From Spirochaetales bacterium (GTDB lineage Bacteria > Spirochaetota > Spirochaetia > JABMQR01), in contig JAGYPA010000009.1 of NCBI GenBank assembly GCA_018399255.1, forward strand, positions 25,954 to 89,953: a stretch of 64,000 nt of DNA, written 5' to 3'. Shown piece by piece: positions 25,065 to 34,656 of this stretch. The notes beneath the pieces were generated by a model that was not told where the DNA came from, searched no databases, and was given only the letters and a program-made list of their open reading frames with translations. Position numbers and translations under genes: made by a program. Within the stretch, counting starts at the first letter, position 1, and each line of letters starts with the position of its first letter.

Positions 25065-27431
25065 ATGCAGCGAATAATCATCTGGATAACCTGGATAACA
25101 AAGAAACCAGTTCTGGTACTGACAGCTATCCTCCTGCTGACAACAGCCTTCGTGCTTGTCATCGCCGAAAACGCATCGTTGGAAACCGATCTGGAAGCCT
25201 ACATGCCGTCCACCCATCCAGCCTTTATATTCAGCGATGATGCCGAGGAACTCTTCGGCATCGAAGATTCCATCCTGATCGCAATCTCTCACCCGGAAAC
25301 CATCTATAACGAAGAAACCCTGGCAAAAATAGCCCGGATAAGCACAGAATTACCCGAACGCTTCGAAGAAATAGAGGCCGGCAGCATAACCTCACTCCAT
25401 ACCGCAGACAACATAACCTCCAGTGACTGGGGCCTGGAAGTGGAACCCTTCTACACCAACGCTCCCAGCAAAGAAACAGAACTTCAGGAACTGCGGAAAA
25501 AAGTTGAAAGCAACGAAATGGTCTACGGCCGCACCGTAAGCACCGATGGAACCGCAGCCCTGATTCTTGCCGAACTAGGCGAGGGGAGCTTCTCCGAGAC
25601 CTTTTACAACGACCTGAAAGCCTATGCCGCCGAGCTCGAAGGACCCGAGACCATCTACATAGCCGGACAACCCGTTGTAGAAGGCGAACTAGCCAGACTC
25701 GGACCCAGGGACATGATGCTGATGGCCCCGATAGTCCTCGTACTTATGACAATTATCCTGCTCCTGCTGCTGCGGAGCATCAGAGACACCATCATCAACC
25801 TGATCATCGTACTCATCGGAACTGCAGCCGCCTTCGGTCTCATGGGAATACTCAAGGTCCCCATCTATGCCGTTGACACCATGATCCCCGTCATGCTCAT
25901 AGCCATAGGCGTCGCCTACGGCATCCACATGCACAACGCAATCCACCACCTTGTCCGGGAAGAACCCCGCATTACTAAACAACAGCTGATAGAAAAAACC
26001 CTCCAGGCCATGATCCGCCCCGTATCCATGGCCGCAGTAACAACCGCCATCGGCTTCACCGCCCTCATAACCAGCCAGATCCTCCCGGTCCGCTATTTCG
26101 GACTATTTGCAGCTCTTGGAGTTATCGTCGAAATGATCCTCGCGCTGATCCTCTTTCCGCTTGCCATTCAGGTTCTGGGACCGCCGAAAAAAACACATGA
26201 AAAAGAGGATGAATACCTCGATGAAGTAACAAAAAAAGACCAACAGCTCATGCAGCGCAGACCCGGAAGGAGAATCCTCGATCACCCCATTATCGTTGGA
26301 ACCCTCGCCGCCCTGATAACCGCAGCCGCCCTTGTCGGCTCCTCAAAAGTATGGATCGACACCAGCTTCCTGGCAAACTTCCAGAAAGACAGCGATATAG
26401 TCCGTACCGATACATTTGTCAACACCTACTTCGGAGGAACATCAGCTCTCAACGTAATACTGACAGCTGATAAAAACGACCGCTTCAAAGATCCCGAAGT
26501 ACTTACCCTGCTCGATACCATGCAGAAAACCATCACCGAAGCCCCCGTTGTCGGCGGCAGCTTCTCTTTGGCCGACTTCATGCGACGTATGAACAGCGTC
26601 ATGCATGAAGAACAAGAGGAATGGAATACCGTTCCCGAAAGCCGCGAACTCGCCGCCCAGTATCTGCTGCTCTACGAAATGTCAGGCGACCCGGAAACCC
26701 TCAACCGGGTCATCGATTATGACTACCGGACCGCAAACCTTACATTCCAGCTGAAAAGTGACAGTTCTGCAGTTATGCAGACAATAATCAATGATATAAA
26801 AACCTATACCGAAGAATTCGCGAACCTGGGCATAACCATCCAGTTTGCCGGGGGAGGCTATAAGGCCCTGGTCTTTGCCGATCTCCTGATGGAAGGCCAG
26901 ATAGCCAGCCTGGCCCTCTCCTTCGTTATTGTCGCCCTGCTGCTCACCCTGCTGTTCCGCAGCATCCTCATCGGCATAGTCGGCACCATACCCATTGCCG
27001 TCACCGCGGTCGTAAACTTCGGCACCATGGGACTGCTGGGAATACCGCTCAGCTCGGCAACCGCCCTCATCTCGAGCATCGCCATAGGCATTGGTGTCGA
27101 CTACGCCATACACCTTATCGAACACTACCGGATCAGACGCCTGGAGGGCTATGCCATACAAGATGCTGCCCATGAAACCCTCATCCACACCGGCAGAGCA
27201 ATCCTCTACAACGCAGCAGCAGTAATGGGCGGCTTTGCAGTCCTGCTCTTCAGCGTCTTCCCGCCGAACCGGCAAGTAGGAGGACTTATAGCCCTCAATA
27301 TGGCCGTCAGTGCCGCCGGAACCCTCACCGTACTGATGCTGGTGATCACAGCCCTCGATAAACGCGGGCGATTTCTGAAAATAACCAAGGATTATCTGGA
27401 CCCGGAAAATCTGGAGATTAGTAAGACATAG
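25065..27431 (+). CDS. RND/MMPL-family exporter
   Basis: 788 residues arranged as the duplicated RND half: one membrane helix (KPVLVLTAILLLTTAFVLVI), a periplasmic loop of about 180 residues, five to six helices (including PIVLVLMTIILLLLLRSI and GVAYGIHMHNAIHHL), then the same again (second helix block with GIGVDYAIHLIEHYRI). The G-[VI]-[DA]-Y-[AG]-I-H motif in helix 4 of both halves is typical of the predicted-exporter/HpnN-like and MMPL groups. Substrates in such families are lipids or hydrophobic compounds moved to the outer leaflet or outer membrane. Followed by a LolA-like and a beta-barrel gene, which supports lipid or lipoprotein traffic. Confidence 0.88.
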   Translation: MQRIIIWITWITKKPVLVLTAILLLTTAFVLVIAENASLETDLEAYMPSTHPAFIFSDDAEELFGIEDSILIAISHPETIYNEETLAKIARISTELPERFEEIEAGSITSLHTADNITSSDWGLEVEPFYTNAPSKETELQELRKKVESNEMVYGRTVSTDGTAALILAELGEGSFSETFYNDLKAYAAELEGPETIYIAGQPVVEGELARLGPRDMMLMAPIVLVLMTIILLLLLRSIRDTIINLIIVLIGTAAAFGLMGILKVPIYAVDTMIPVMLIAIGVAYGIHMHNAIHHLVREEPRITKQQLIEKTLQAMIRPVSMAAVTTAIGFTALITSQILPVRYFGLFAALGVIVEMILALILFPLAIQVLGPPKKTHEKEDEYLDEVTKKDQQLMQRRPGRRILDHPIIVGTLAALITAAALVGSSKVWIDTSFLANFQKDSDIVRTDTFVNTYFGGTSALNVILTADKNDRFKDPEVLTLLDTMQKTITEAPVVGGSFSLADFMRRMNSVMHEEQEEWNTVPESRELAAQYLLLYEMSGDPETLNRVIDYDYRTANLTFQLKSDSSAVMQTIINDIKTYTEEFANLGITIQFAGGGYKALVFADLLMEGQIASLALSFVIVALLLTLLFRSILIGIVGTIPIAVTAVVNFGTMGLLGIPLSSATALISSIAIGIGVDYAIHLIEHYRIRRLEGYAIQDAAHETLIHTGRAILYNAAAVMGGFAVLLFSVFPPNRQVGGLIALNMAVSAAGTLTVLMLVITALDKRGRFLKITKDYLDPENLEISKT

Positions 27432-27508
27432 TCATGCTAACCGTTCATCATGTTGCTGTCAGCCATCAGCTATCAGCAAACCCTACACGCTAAACAGGAG
27501 ACAAAACC

Positions 27509-28303
27509 ATGAAAAAACCTGGAATTTTACTATTTGCATTGATTTTAGCAAGCGCAGCCGCCGCAGGAACACTCGCAGCTCGGACACTCACCGGAATGGA
27601 AGTAATGGAGCACGTATACACCCGCCCCACCGGAGACACCATGTATGCCGAATTGATCATGACCATCACCAATTCCCGCGGATCAACGAGAGACCGGAGC
27701 ATCACGCAGTACCGGATATCAGATGATGCCGCAGGAATCGAGAAAAAAATCATGTTCTTTACCGCCCCGGCAGACGTCCGCAATACCAGTTTTCTCAGCT
27801 GGTCGTATACCGACGGCCGCAGCAATGAACAATGGATGTATCTGCCAGCCTTGCGCAGAGTTAAGCGGATAGCAGCCGGCAATACCTCCGACTCCTTCAT
27901 GGGCTCGGACTTCACCTACGACGATATGGGCGAACGACATCCATCAGAAGATACCCACATAATACTTAGAGAAGAATTATACGAGGGATCTAACTGCATC
28001 GTAGTGGAAAGCAGACCGAAAGACAGCAGCTGCCCATACAGCCGTACACTGAGCTGGGTGGTAAAGGACGAATGGATCGGACTGAAAAAAGAGTACTATG
28101 ACGACAGCGGCAAGCTGGTGAAAACCCTGAACATCGATGATGCAAAGAGGGTTGACGGGTACTGGGTGATAGGCGACATGACGATGAGCGATCTGCAGAA
28201 GAAATCAACAACCCGGATCCGAATGGAAAACGTCAATTTTTCCCGCAGCCTCGATGACAGCCTTTTTACCGAACGCCAGATGAAAATCGGGCCGCCCCGT
28301 TAA
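27509..28303 (+). CDS. Outer-membrane lipoprotein-sorting (LolA-like) protein
   Basis: 264 residues with a signal peptide (MKKPGILLFALILASAAAAGTLA, Ala-rich cleavage site). The mature part matches the COG2834-type family: AELIMTITNSRGSTRDRSITQYR, KIMFFTAPADVRNTSFLSWSY, QWMYLPALRRVKRIAAGNTSDSFMGSDFTYDDM, and a C-terminal TLNIDDAKRVDGYWVIGDMTM. These periplasmic proteins have the half-barrel LolA fold that binds acyl chains and are often encoded beside RND exporters. AGGAG precedes the ATG. A shuttle between the exporter and the outer membrane is inferred. Confidence 0.85.
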   Translation: MKKPGILLFALILASAAAAGTLAARTLTGMEVMEHVYTRPTGDTMYAELIMTITNSRGSTRDRSITQYRISDDAAGIEKKIMFFTAPADVRNTSFLSWSYTDGRSNEQWMYLPALRRVKRIAAGNTSDSFMGSDFTYDDMGERHPSEDTHIILREELYEGSNCIVVESRPKDSSCPYSRTLSWVVKDEWIGLKKEYYDDSGKLVKTLNIDDAKRVDGYWVIGDMTMSDLQKKSTTRIRMENVNFSRSLDDSLFTERQMKIGPPR

Positions 28304-28363
28304 AGCAGATCATTTTCAACCAGCAAAAGAATGCCGATACAACCTACAGAGGAGCCGTCCCCA

Positions 28364-29692
28364 ATGAACCCTGAAAAACCTGAAAATCCGACAAACCTGA
28401 CAAGAAAACTGCAACTAACACAAAACAACAGACCAATGAAAAACAACCGCATTCTGAGAGCTGCCATCGGTATCCTGATAATCCTATCAGCCCTCCCTGT
28501 CACCCTGACCGCCAAGGATTTGGAACTGAACGGCATGCTGCGCAGCTATACCGGCTTGACTCTGAATCTTGCCAGCCCCGAAATTCTGAAAAACGAACAG
28601 ACCCTGGACATCTCACTCTCCGGATGGGGAGACATGACCCGGATAGTCGTCAATCCCTATACCTATATTGATACCGACCTGACCCCCGACATCGGAATAA
28701 GAGAAGCCTACATCGACCTGTTCCTCCCTGACCTGGATATTCGCATCGGCAAACAGGCTATTATATGGGGAGAAGCGGAAGGAGCATTCATAACCGATAT
28801 CGTTAGCCCCCAGAACATGAGCTCCTATATTCTTGCTGATTTTAAAGAAATACGTATGGGCATCCCGGCTCTCAGGGCAGATTACTACACCGGCCCCCTA
28901 ACCATAGAAGGCGTCTGGATACCGGCCTTTGTACCGGCCGTAAAGCCTGCCCCTGATTCTCTATGGGCTGTGCAGCCCGATATGAGCTGGATTCCGCCGG
29001 GAATGACCGTAACCCCCCTGGCCCAACCGGCAGAAATTGACACCACACTCAAAAACAGTGAGATATTTGCAAAAGTCAGCTACTTCGGTTCACTATTCAA
29101 CGCAGAACTGATGGCCGGCTCAGCCTGGGACGATTTTCCCGTTTTCGTAATCGACCGATCAACCGCCCCGAACATAACAGCCGCCCCCACCTATGAACGC
29201 TATACCATCCTTGGCGGCAGCCTCAGCGCAGCAATCGGATCAGTAATCGTGCGAAGTGAAGCAGCCGCCTATATAGACCGATCATTCAACACCAGCAATC
29301 CCACGGTCTCCAGGGGGATAGAACAGCACAACCAGTTACAGGCCCTTGTCGGAGCAGACTGGATCCTGTTCGGAGCGCGGATGTCTGCCCAATACATTGT
29401 GCAGTATATTGATGGATACAACACCTATATGCTGAACAGCGAGGAATTTACCCAGACAGCCACATTTTTAGTGCAGGATACATTTTTCTCGGATACCCTG
29501 ACAGCCAGATTCTTCGGTTACATCGGCCTTGATCCATTTGATGCCCTCATTCGACCATCCCTGACCTGGAGCATCGAGGATGGGACGGCTATCACCGCTG
29601 GAGCTGAAATATTCCTGGGAGATGATGCCGGAAGGTTCGGACAGTTCTCAGAAAACTCAATAGGCTACGTCTCACTGAATTGGTTTTTTTAA
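28364..29692 (+). CDS. Outer-membrane beta-barrel protein (DUF1302-like)
   Basis: About 442 residues. A signal sequence (KNNRILRAAIGILIILSALPVTLTA) is followed by an amphipathic, strand-rich sequence ending in the aromatic terminus GYVSLNWFF, the usual signal for barrel insertion. NGMLRSYTGLTLN, IGKQAIIWGEAEG and VSYFGSLFNAELM resemble the DUF1302 family found beside RND exporters. Start is uncertain: ATG 28364 has AGGAG nine bases upstream but would add a 24-residue leader before the signal peptide; ATG 28436 starts right at the signal peptide without a clear ribosome site. Third gene of the operon. Confidence 0.75.
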   Translation: MNPEKPENPTNLTRKLQLTQNNRPMKNNRILRAAIGILIILSALPVTLTAKDLELNGMLRSYTGLTLNLASPEILKNEQTLDISLSGWGDMTRIVVNPYTYIDTDLTPDIGIREAYIDLFLPDLDIRIGKQAIIWGEAEGAFITDIVSPQNMSSYILADFKEIRMGIPALRADYYTGPLTIEGVWIPAFVPAVKPAPDSLWAVQPDMSWIPPGMTVTPLAQPAEIDTTLKNSEIFAKVSYFGSLFNAELMAGSAWDDFPVFVIDRSTAPNITAAPTYERYTILGGSLSAAIGSVIVRSEAAAYIDRSFNTSNPTVSRGIEQHNQLQALVGADWILFGARMSAQYIVQYIDGYNTYMLNSEEFTQTATFLVQDTFFSDTLTARFFGYIGLDPFDALIRPSLTWSIEDGTAITAGAEIFLGDDAGRFGQFSENSIGYVSLNWFF

Positions 29693-29789
29693 AACGCGGC
29701 CTGCATATTTCGATAAATACTGCACAAAATACGTTGTGTTGAAGATCGGTCTTGAAAAACGGGTTTGAATGGTGTAATCATGGTGTACT

Positions 29790-30371
29790 ATGAACCTGTT
29801 CACCATGATTACTATTGCAGTTGCTCTTGCTATGGATGCTTTTGCCGTCTCCATCGGCACCGGGGCTGCTATTCATAAAATGAGGCTGCGGCATGCACTG
29901 CGGGTTGGGTTTTTTTTCGGGACGTTCCAGGCGATAATGCCGGTATTTGGTTGGAGTCTCGGCCAGCTTGCCGCGGAATATATCGAACGTTATGATCACT
30001 GGATAGCTTTCGGCCTTTTAAGTTTTATAGGCCTGAAAATGATTATTGAAGCCCGAGATCCGCTTACTGAGTGTGAGGATGAAGAGGTCCGTGATCCGCT
30101 GAATCTTTATATTCTAATAGTTCTTTCATTTGCGACCAGTATTGATGCTGCCGTTGTTGGTGTAACCCTCTCTTTTCTACAGATTTCGATAATTCTTCCA
30201 ATTTTGATTATCGGGGTTGTCACATTTGCTTTCTCTTTCAGCGGAATGTATATTGGTATGTTTATTTGCGACAGAGGAAGCGATTCTTTTACTATATGGA
30301 TTGAGAGAGCAGGAGGGATTGTCCTCATAGGGATAGGTCTGAAAATTCTGGTAGAGCATTTGACATGTTAA
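29790..30371 (+). CDS. mntP: Manganese efflux pump MntP
   Basis: 193 residues and six hydrophobic segments. The two internal repeats each carry the acidic motif of the family: MITIAVALAMDAFAVSIGTG near the start and FATSIDAAVVGVTLSF in the second half, the Asp residues being essential for Mn2+ export. The size is standard. It removes excess Mn2+ from the cytosol across the inner membrane. It stands alone after the RND operon (96-base gap); no yybP-ykoY Mn riboswitch is recognisable upstream. Downstream the base composition becomes very A+T-rich. Confidence 0.92.
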   Translation: MNLFTMITIAVALAMDAFAVSIGTGAAIHKMRLRHALRVGFFFGTFQAIMPVFGWSLGQLAAEYIERYDHWIAFGLLSFIGLKMIIEARDPLTECEDEEVRDPLNLYILIVLSFATSIDAAVVGVTLSFLQISIILPILIIGVVTFAFSFSGMYIGMFICDRGSDSFTIWIERAGGIVLIGIGLKILVEHLTC

Positions 30372-30557
30372 GAAAACGATTGAAAAAAGGGACCGAAATA
30401 CTTGTTAGATAAGAAAATACTATTATTGATTTTTCTTAGTAGTATTTTTTCATATAGAAAGTTTATTAAATCCATATTATAATTAAAATTAACAGGGTTG
30501 ATATGTAATTTTTCAACGGTCTTTTAGACATTTTGATAATTACAAATAGGGGGATAT

Positions 30558-31427
30558 ATGTCAGAAAAAACAATACCAACCAAACTCTTTGGAAATACCG
30601 GACATGAAAGCACCAGGACTATTTTCGGTGCTGCAGCCTTTTCTCAAGTAACCCAGTATGAAGCAGATGTTACCTTGGAATTGCTGCAAACTTATGGAGT
30701 CAATCATATTGATACCGCTCGCAGTTATGGTGATGCTGAATTGAGGATAGGACCCTGGATGAAGAAAGAGCGTATGAATTTTTTTCTGGCAACCAAAACG
30801 GGAATGAGAACTAAGCAAGAAGCATTGGATGAACTGAAACAGTCTCTGGACAGGCTTCAAACAGATTATATCGATCTTTGGCAGTTCCACTTTCTGGTCG
30901 ATGAGCAAGAATGGGAAACTGCAATGAGCGCAAATGGTGTATTGGAAGCCGCACTGGAAGCAAAAAGACAAGACTTGATTCGTTTTATTGGTGTAACCGG
31001 TCATGAATTAGCTGCTCCAACCATGCATATCAGGAGTTTGGAAAAATATCCTTTTGATTCCGTGCTTTTCCCCTATAACTATGTATTGATGAAAAACAGC
31101 AGTTATGCCGAATCAGTTCGAAGATTAATGCATATTTGTGCTGATAGAGGTATAGCTGTTCAGACAATAAAATCAATTGCCAGAGGGCCTGTTGAACCAG
31201 AAAGAAAAAGGTATGCCCCATGGTATGATCCGCTGGATTCTGAATCAGCAATTCAAAAAGCAGTACATTGGGTTTTGAAAAATGATCAGGTATTTCTGAA
31301 TACAGTTTCAGATATCAATTTGCTTCCACTGGTGCTGAAATCTGCTAGTGAATATCAAATTGGACCTGAGGACAATGAAATGGAGGTTCTCCTGGACACA
31401 GAAAAAATAAAGCCTCTGTTTTTATAA
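30558..31427 (+). CDS. Aldo/keto reductase
   Basis: 289 residues. Seen: KLFGNTGHESTRTIFGAAAFS, VNHIDTARSYGDAELRIGPWM (with the catalytic Asp and Tyr), FFLATKTGMRT (catalytic Lys), LQTDYIDLWQFHFL (His), and HICADRGIAVQTIKSIARGP at the cofactor side. The catalytic tetrad Asp-Tyr-Lys-His is complete. The protein reduces an aldehyde or ketone with NADPH; the substrate is unknown. The gene is clearly more A+T-rich than those at 20-29 kb and lies in an A+T-rich section bounded by a transposase-like relic. Confidence 0.9.
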   Translation: MSEKTIPTKLFGNTGHESTRTIFGAAAFSQVTQYEADVTLELLQTYGVNHIDTARSYGDAELRIGPWMKKERMNFFLATKTGMRTKQEALDELKQSLDRLQTDYIDLWQFHFLVDEQEWETAMSANGVLEAALEAKRQDLIRFIGVTGHELAAPTMHIRSLEKYPFDSVLFPYNYVLMKNSSYAESVRRLMHICADRGIAVQTIKSIARGPVEPERKRYAPWYDPLDSESAIQKAVHWVLKNDQVFLNTVSDINLLPLVLKSASEYQIGPEDNEMEVLLDTEKIKPLFL

Positions 31428-31489
31428 AAAAAAATAAAAAAATTCTGAAAAATTGAATTTTTTCCCCTTTTTCCTGAGTATTAATATAT

Positions 31490-31515
31490 AAAGCTTAGAA
31501 AAAATACTAAGCTTT
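31490..31515 (+). terminator. Hairpin after the aldo/keto reductase gene
   Basis: AAAGCTTAG / CTAAGCTTT perfect nine-pair stem with an eight-base A-rich loop, followed by CATATTTTT. Possible terminator; because it sits directly before the transposase-like gene, it could also be a terminal structure of that element. The stem is A+T-rich and so moderate in strength. Confidence 0.5.
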
Positions 31516-31541
31516 CATATTTTTATGTCCAGGAGATTAAA

Positions 31542-32672
31542 ATGAAAAACCCCCCATTCTGTCCCAATCCTCACTGTTCTCTTCACGATGAAGATATAGT
31601 GAAAAAACTCAGCAAACACAAAAAACAAATATTTCAAAAATTCGGGACTCGAAACACTGAAGCATTCGGTAAAGTCCAGCGCTTCCGCTGCACCGACTGC
31701 GGCTGCACCTTCAGTGAACAGACCTTCAGCCTCGACTACTACGCCAAACGCGTCGTCGATTACCAGGAACTCGAGCTGCTCGCAAATGCTTCCACCGGTC
31801 TCCGTGCCTCCGCCCGCCACCTCAAATGTTCTACCAATACCGTCTCCAACCGCCTTATGCGCTTGAGCCGCCAGCATATAGCCGCCAATGCCGAGATCCT
31901 GGAAAACCATGTCCTTAAGGAAGACCTCGCTCTCGACGGCTTCGAATCCAAAACCCTCAGCAACTACCATCCCAATAACATCAATATCGTCGCCGGCTCC
32001 GATTCCCAGTTCGTCTATGGAGCCTCCTTTACCCAGCTCAACCGCAAGGGCCGCATGACCAAGGAGCAGAAGGTCAGGGCTAGCGAGCTTAAAAATCAGG
32101 AACCCCAGCCCTTCTACAAGCAGCAGGAGGCTATCCAGATCCTCGCCCTCCAGGTTGACCGGGTAATCCTGACCCCGAAACAAAGCTCACCGTCTTCTCC
32201 GATGAGCATCTTGCCTACCGGAGCCTATTGCCGGCATCCATGCCCAGGTTACCCATAAGACCATCAGCTCCAAGGATCCCCATCACCCGTATGAATCCCT
32301 GTTTTCGGTCAGCTACATGGACCGCGAGTTCCGCAAAGGACCTCAAAGGAGCACGGCAGGAAGACCGTCTGCTTTAGAAACGTCAATGCCCAGCTCAGGC
32401 GCATGCACAGCTATCTGTTTTACCATAACTATCTGGAAACGGTTCCGCATCAACAATCCGGTGACGATGAAGCACTACCGTCGTACCACCGGGCCGGTAT
32501 CGATGAGCAGGCGGTGAAGAAGGCGACAACCAAGATATACACCCGCAGGAAGTTCTTCAGCCATGTGCGGACGAAGCTGACCTGGTTCGAGCAGCTGGTC
32601 TGGATGCGTCTGTTGAAGAATCCGGAGGTGCCGACAGCAATGTACCTGCCAAGGTTCCTCACCTGTTACTGA
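31542..32672 (+). pseudogene. Transposase-like protein with zinc ribbon, frameshifted
   Basis: The intact first 238 codons start with a zinc-binding ribbon (FCPNPHCSLHDED ... RFRCTDCGCTFSE), as in IS1 or IS1595-type proteins, then a helix-turn-helix-like part (TGLRASARHLKCSTNTVSNRLMRLS) and a possible first catalytic Asp (EDLALDGFESK). After about 32175 the frame is lost; the continuation (MDREFRKDLKEHGRKTV-like, RRMHSYLFYHNYLETVPHQQ, RRKFFSHVRTKLTWFEQLVWMRLL) is found in the other frames, ending near 32672. Flanking inverted repeats typical of an insertion sequence are not evident. Its base composition is richer in G+C than its neighbours. The specific family is not recognised. Confidence 0.7.
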
Positions 32673-32749
32673 GAGAGAATGGCTTGCAAAACTCAGAAGG
32701 CTTCCCTTTTCTCAACAAAAAGGCAATTTATTGGGGTGATGGTTGTAAT

Positions 32750-34111
32750 CTATACATATCCTTGGTCTATCATGGCCTCAGCCACGCGAACGAATCCGGC
32801 AATGTTTGCTCCGTCAACATAGTTGCCTTTAGTACTGTATCTTTCTGAGCTTTCAAGACAAAGTCCATGGATTCTCTTCATTATGTTTTTGAGTTCGCTG
32901 TCAACCTTACTTCTTGTCCACAATAATCTTGCACTATTTTGAGACATTTCAAGACCTGATACAGCTACACCGCCTGCATTGGTTGCTTTGGCCGGTCCAT
33001 ATAATATTCCTTTGTCTATGAACAGATTTACTCCTTCTTCAGTGGTCGGCATATTTGCACCTTCTGCAACAAGAAGAACTCCATTTGCTAGCAGATTTTG
33101 AGCATCCTTCTCATTAATTTCATTCTGAGTTGCACAAGGAAAAGCGCAGTCAGCGGGGATAGCCCAAAGTGGATTATAGTCACGACTAAATTCCACTGGG
33201 TAATAGTGAGCATGTTTATATTTTTCAATATATTCGGCAATACGACCTCGTCTGATATTTTTTAACTGCATAATGAAATCAAGTTTCTCCCGATCTATTC
33301 CATAAGGATCATGAATAAATCCATTTGAATCTGAGAAAGTTAATACTTTAGCTCCTAATTCAAGAAGTTTTTCAGCAGTGTAAAGGGCTACGTTACCAGA
33401 ACCTGAAATCAAACAGTTTTTTCCCTCAAGAGTGTCGCTTCGTGTTTCAAGCATATTTTGAGAAAAATAAATAAGACCATAACCAGTAGCTTCAGGGCGA
33501 ATGTTTGACCCTCCCCATTCAAGACCTTTGCCAGTCAGTACTCCAGTAAACTGATTTTTTATACGCTTGTACTGACCAAACATGAATCCTATTTCTCGTC
33601 CGCCAACCCCGATATCACCAGCGGGTATGTCAGTATTCTCTCCAATATGGCGATATAATTCTGTCATAAAGCTTTGACAAAATCGCATAACTTCCAAGTC
33701 GCTTTTTCCTTTTGGATTGAAATCTGACCCACCTTTACCTCCGCCTAAGCTTAATCCGGTAAGGCTGTTTTTAAAAACCTGCTCAAAAGCAAGGAATTTC
33801 ATAATACTTTGATTAACTGAGGCATGAAACCTGAGTCCCCCCTTATAAGGACCAAGTGCACTGCTCATCTCAACTCTGAATCCACGATTAATTTGTAATT
33901 CTTCAGCATCATCTACCCAGGGAACTCTGAAAGTTATAATTCTTTCAGGTTCAACCATTCGATCGAGAATTTTGTGATAACGAAATTCCGGATAAGCGTC
34001 AACAACATGTTCTAAGGAGTGTAGAACTTCATGAACTGCTTGGTGAAATTCTGCTTCGCCTGGGTTTTTCTGGGTTACTTGCGAGTAAATCTCATTAGCT
34101 ATGCTTTGCAT
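32750..34111 (-). CDS. gdhA: NADP-specific glutamate dehydrogenase
   Basis: 453 residues, the standard length of the hexameric enzyme. Motifs: PYKGGLRFHASVNQSIMKFLAFEQVFKNSLTG (glutamate site Lys), GGGKGGSDFNPKGKSDLEVMRFCQSFM, TDIPAGDIGVGGREIGFMFGQYKR, and the Rossmann part LISGSGNVALYTAEKL. It makes glutamate from 2-oxoglutarate and ammonia and so links nitrogen assimilation to carbon metabolism. The gene is A+T-rich like the aldo/keto reductase nearby. The 545-base gap upstream (34112-34656) is strongly A+T-rich; I see two palindromes there but no gene. Confidence 0.96.
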   Translation of the reverse strand: MQSIANEIYSQVTQKNPGEAEFHQAVHEVLHSLEHVVDAYPEFRYHKILDRMVEPERIITFRVPWVDDAEELQINRGFRVEMSSALGPYKGGLRFHASVNQSIMKFLAFEQVFKNSLTGLSLGGGKGGSDFNPKGKSDLEVMRFCQSFMTELYRHIGENTDIPAGDIGVGGREIGFMFGQYKRIKNQFTGVLTGKGLEWGGSNIRPEATGYGLIYFSQNMLETRSDTLEGKNCLISGSGNVALYTAEKLLELGAKVLTFSDSNGFIHDPYGIDREKLDFIMQLKNIRRGRIAEYIEKYKHAHYYPVEFSRDYNPLWAIPADCAFPCATQNEINEKDAQNLLANGVLLVAEGANMPTTEEGVNLFIDKGILYGPAKATNAGGVAVSGLEMSQNSARLLWTRSKVDSELKNIMKRIHGLCLESSERYSTKGNYVDGANIAGFVRVAEAMIDQGYV

Positions 34112-34519
34112 ACATACCTCTTTTTATTAAAGATTGGGATGTTACTATAGACAGAAATGTCGTAAATAGTCAATTTAATACTCCAGTAAATAGCAAAAAA
34201 TATGCATATAAATACAAAAAAAATGTTTTCTATTTTTATAGTAATTAAGAGTTTATGTTTGAATGGGTTTGGAATTATATAATGTAAGTATTTATTATAT
34301 ATATTAATAAAAATTTCGTTAAAACTCAGTGAATGGGTGAATATCTGTAGATTACCTAAATTTGTGGATTAATTAATATTTACATAAATATGTAAAAAGA
34401 TGCATAAAAAAATATAAAAAAAGAATGAGTTGCGAAAAAAGATAATCAATGCAACAAAATATTAATAGTGGATGACATCCCCACGGGGATCAAATATGTT
34501 AAAAACACGGTTGATGAAA

Positions 34520-34572
34520 GTTCATGAACTAATTGCACAGTAAGTAAATACTGAGGAAAAAAGTTCATGAAC
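34520..34572. repeat. Pair of GTTCATGAAC palindromes
   Basis: Identical perfect 10-bp palindromes at 34520-34529 and 34563-34572, both inside AAAGTTCATGAAC, 43 bases apart (about four helical turns). They lie in the A+T-rich gap upstream of gdhA. They may be regulator sites; distance to gdhA (about 400 bases) makes this uncertain. Confidence 0.5.
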
Positions 34573-34656
34573 CATAAAACAATAAAAAAATCATTATAAT
34601 TCTTGCTCAGTGATAGATGTAGGGAATTCAGCCGTCAACTGTTTCAGGAACATTAA

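Noticed and set aside
26682..27275. 197-codon minus-strand open frame
   Set aside because: Antisense to the RND exporter second half.
31515..32183. 222-codon minus-strand open frame
   Set aside because: Antisense to the transposase-like gene, whose zinc ribbon is unambiguous.
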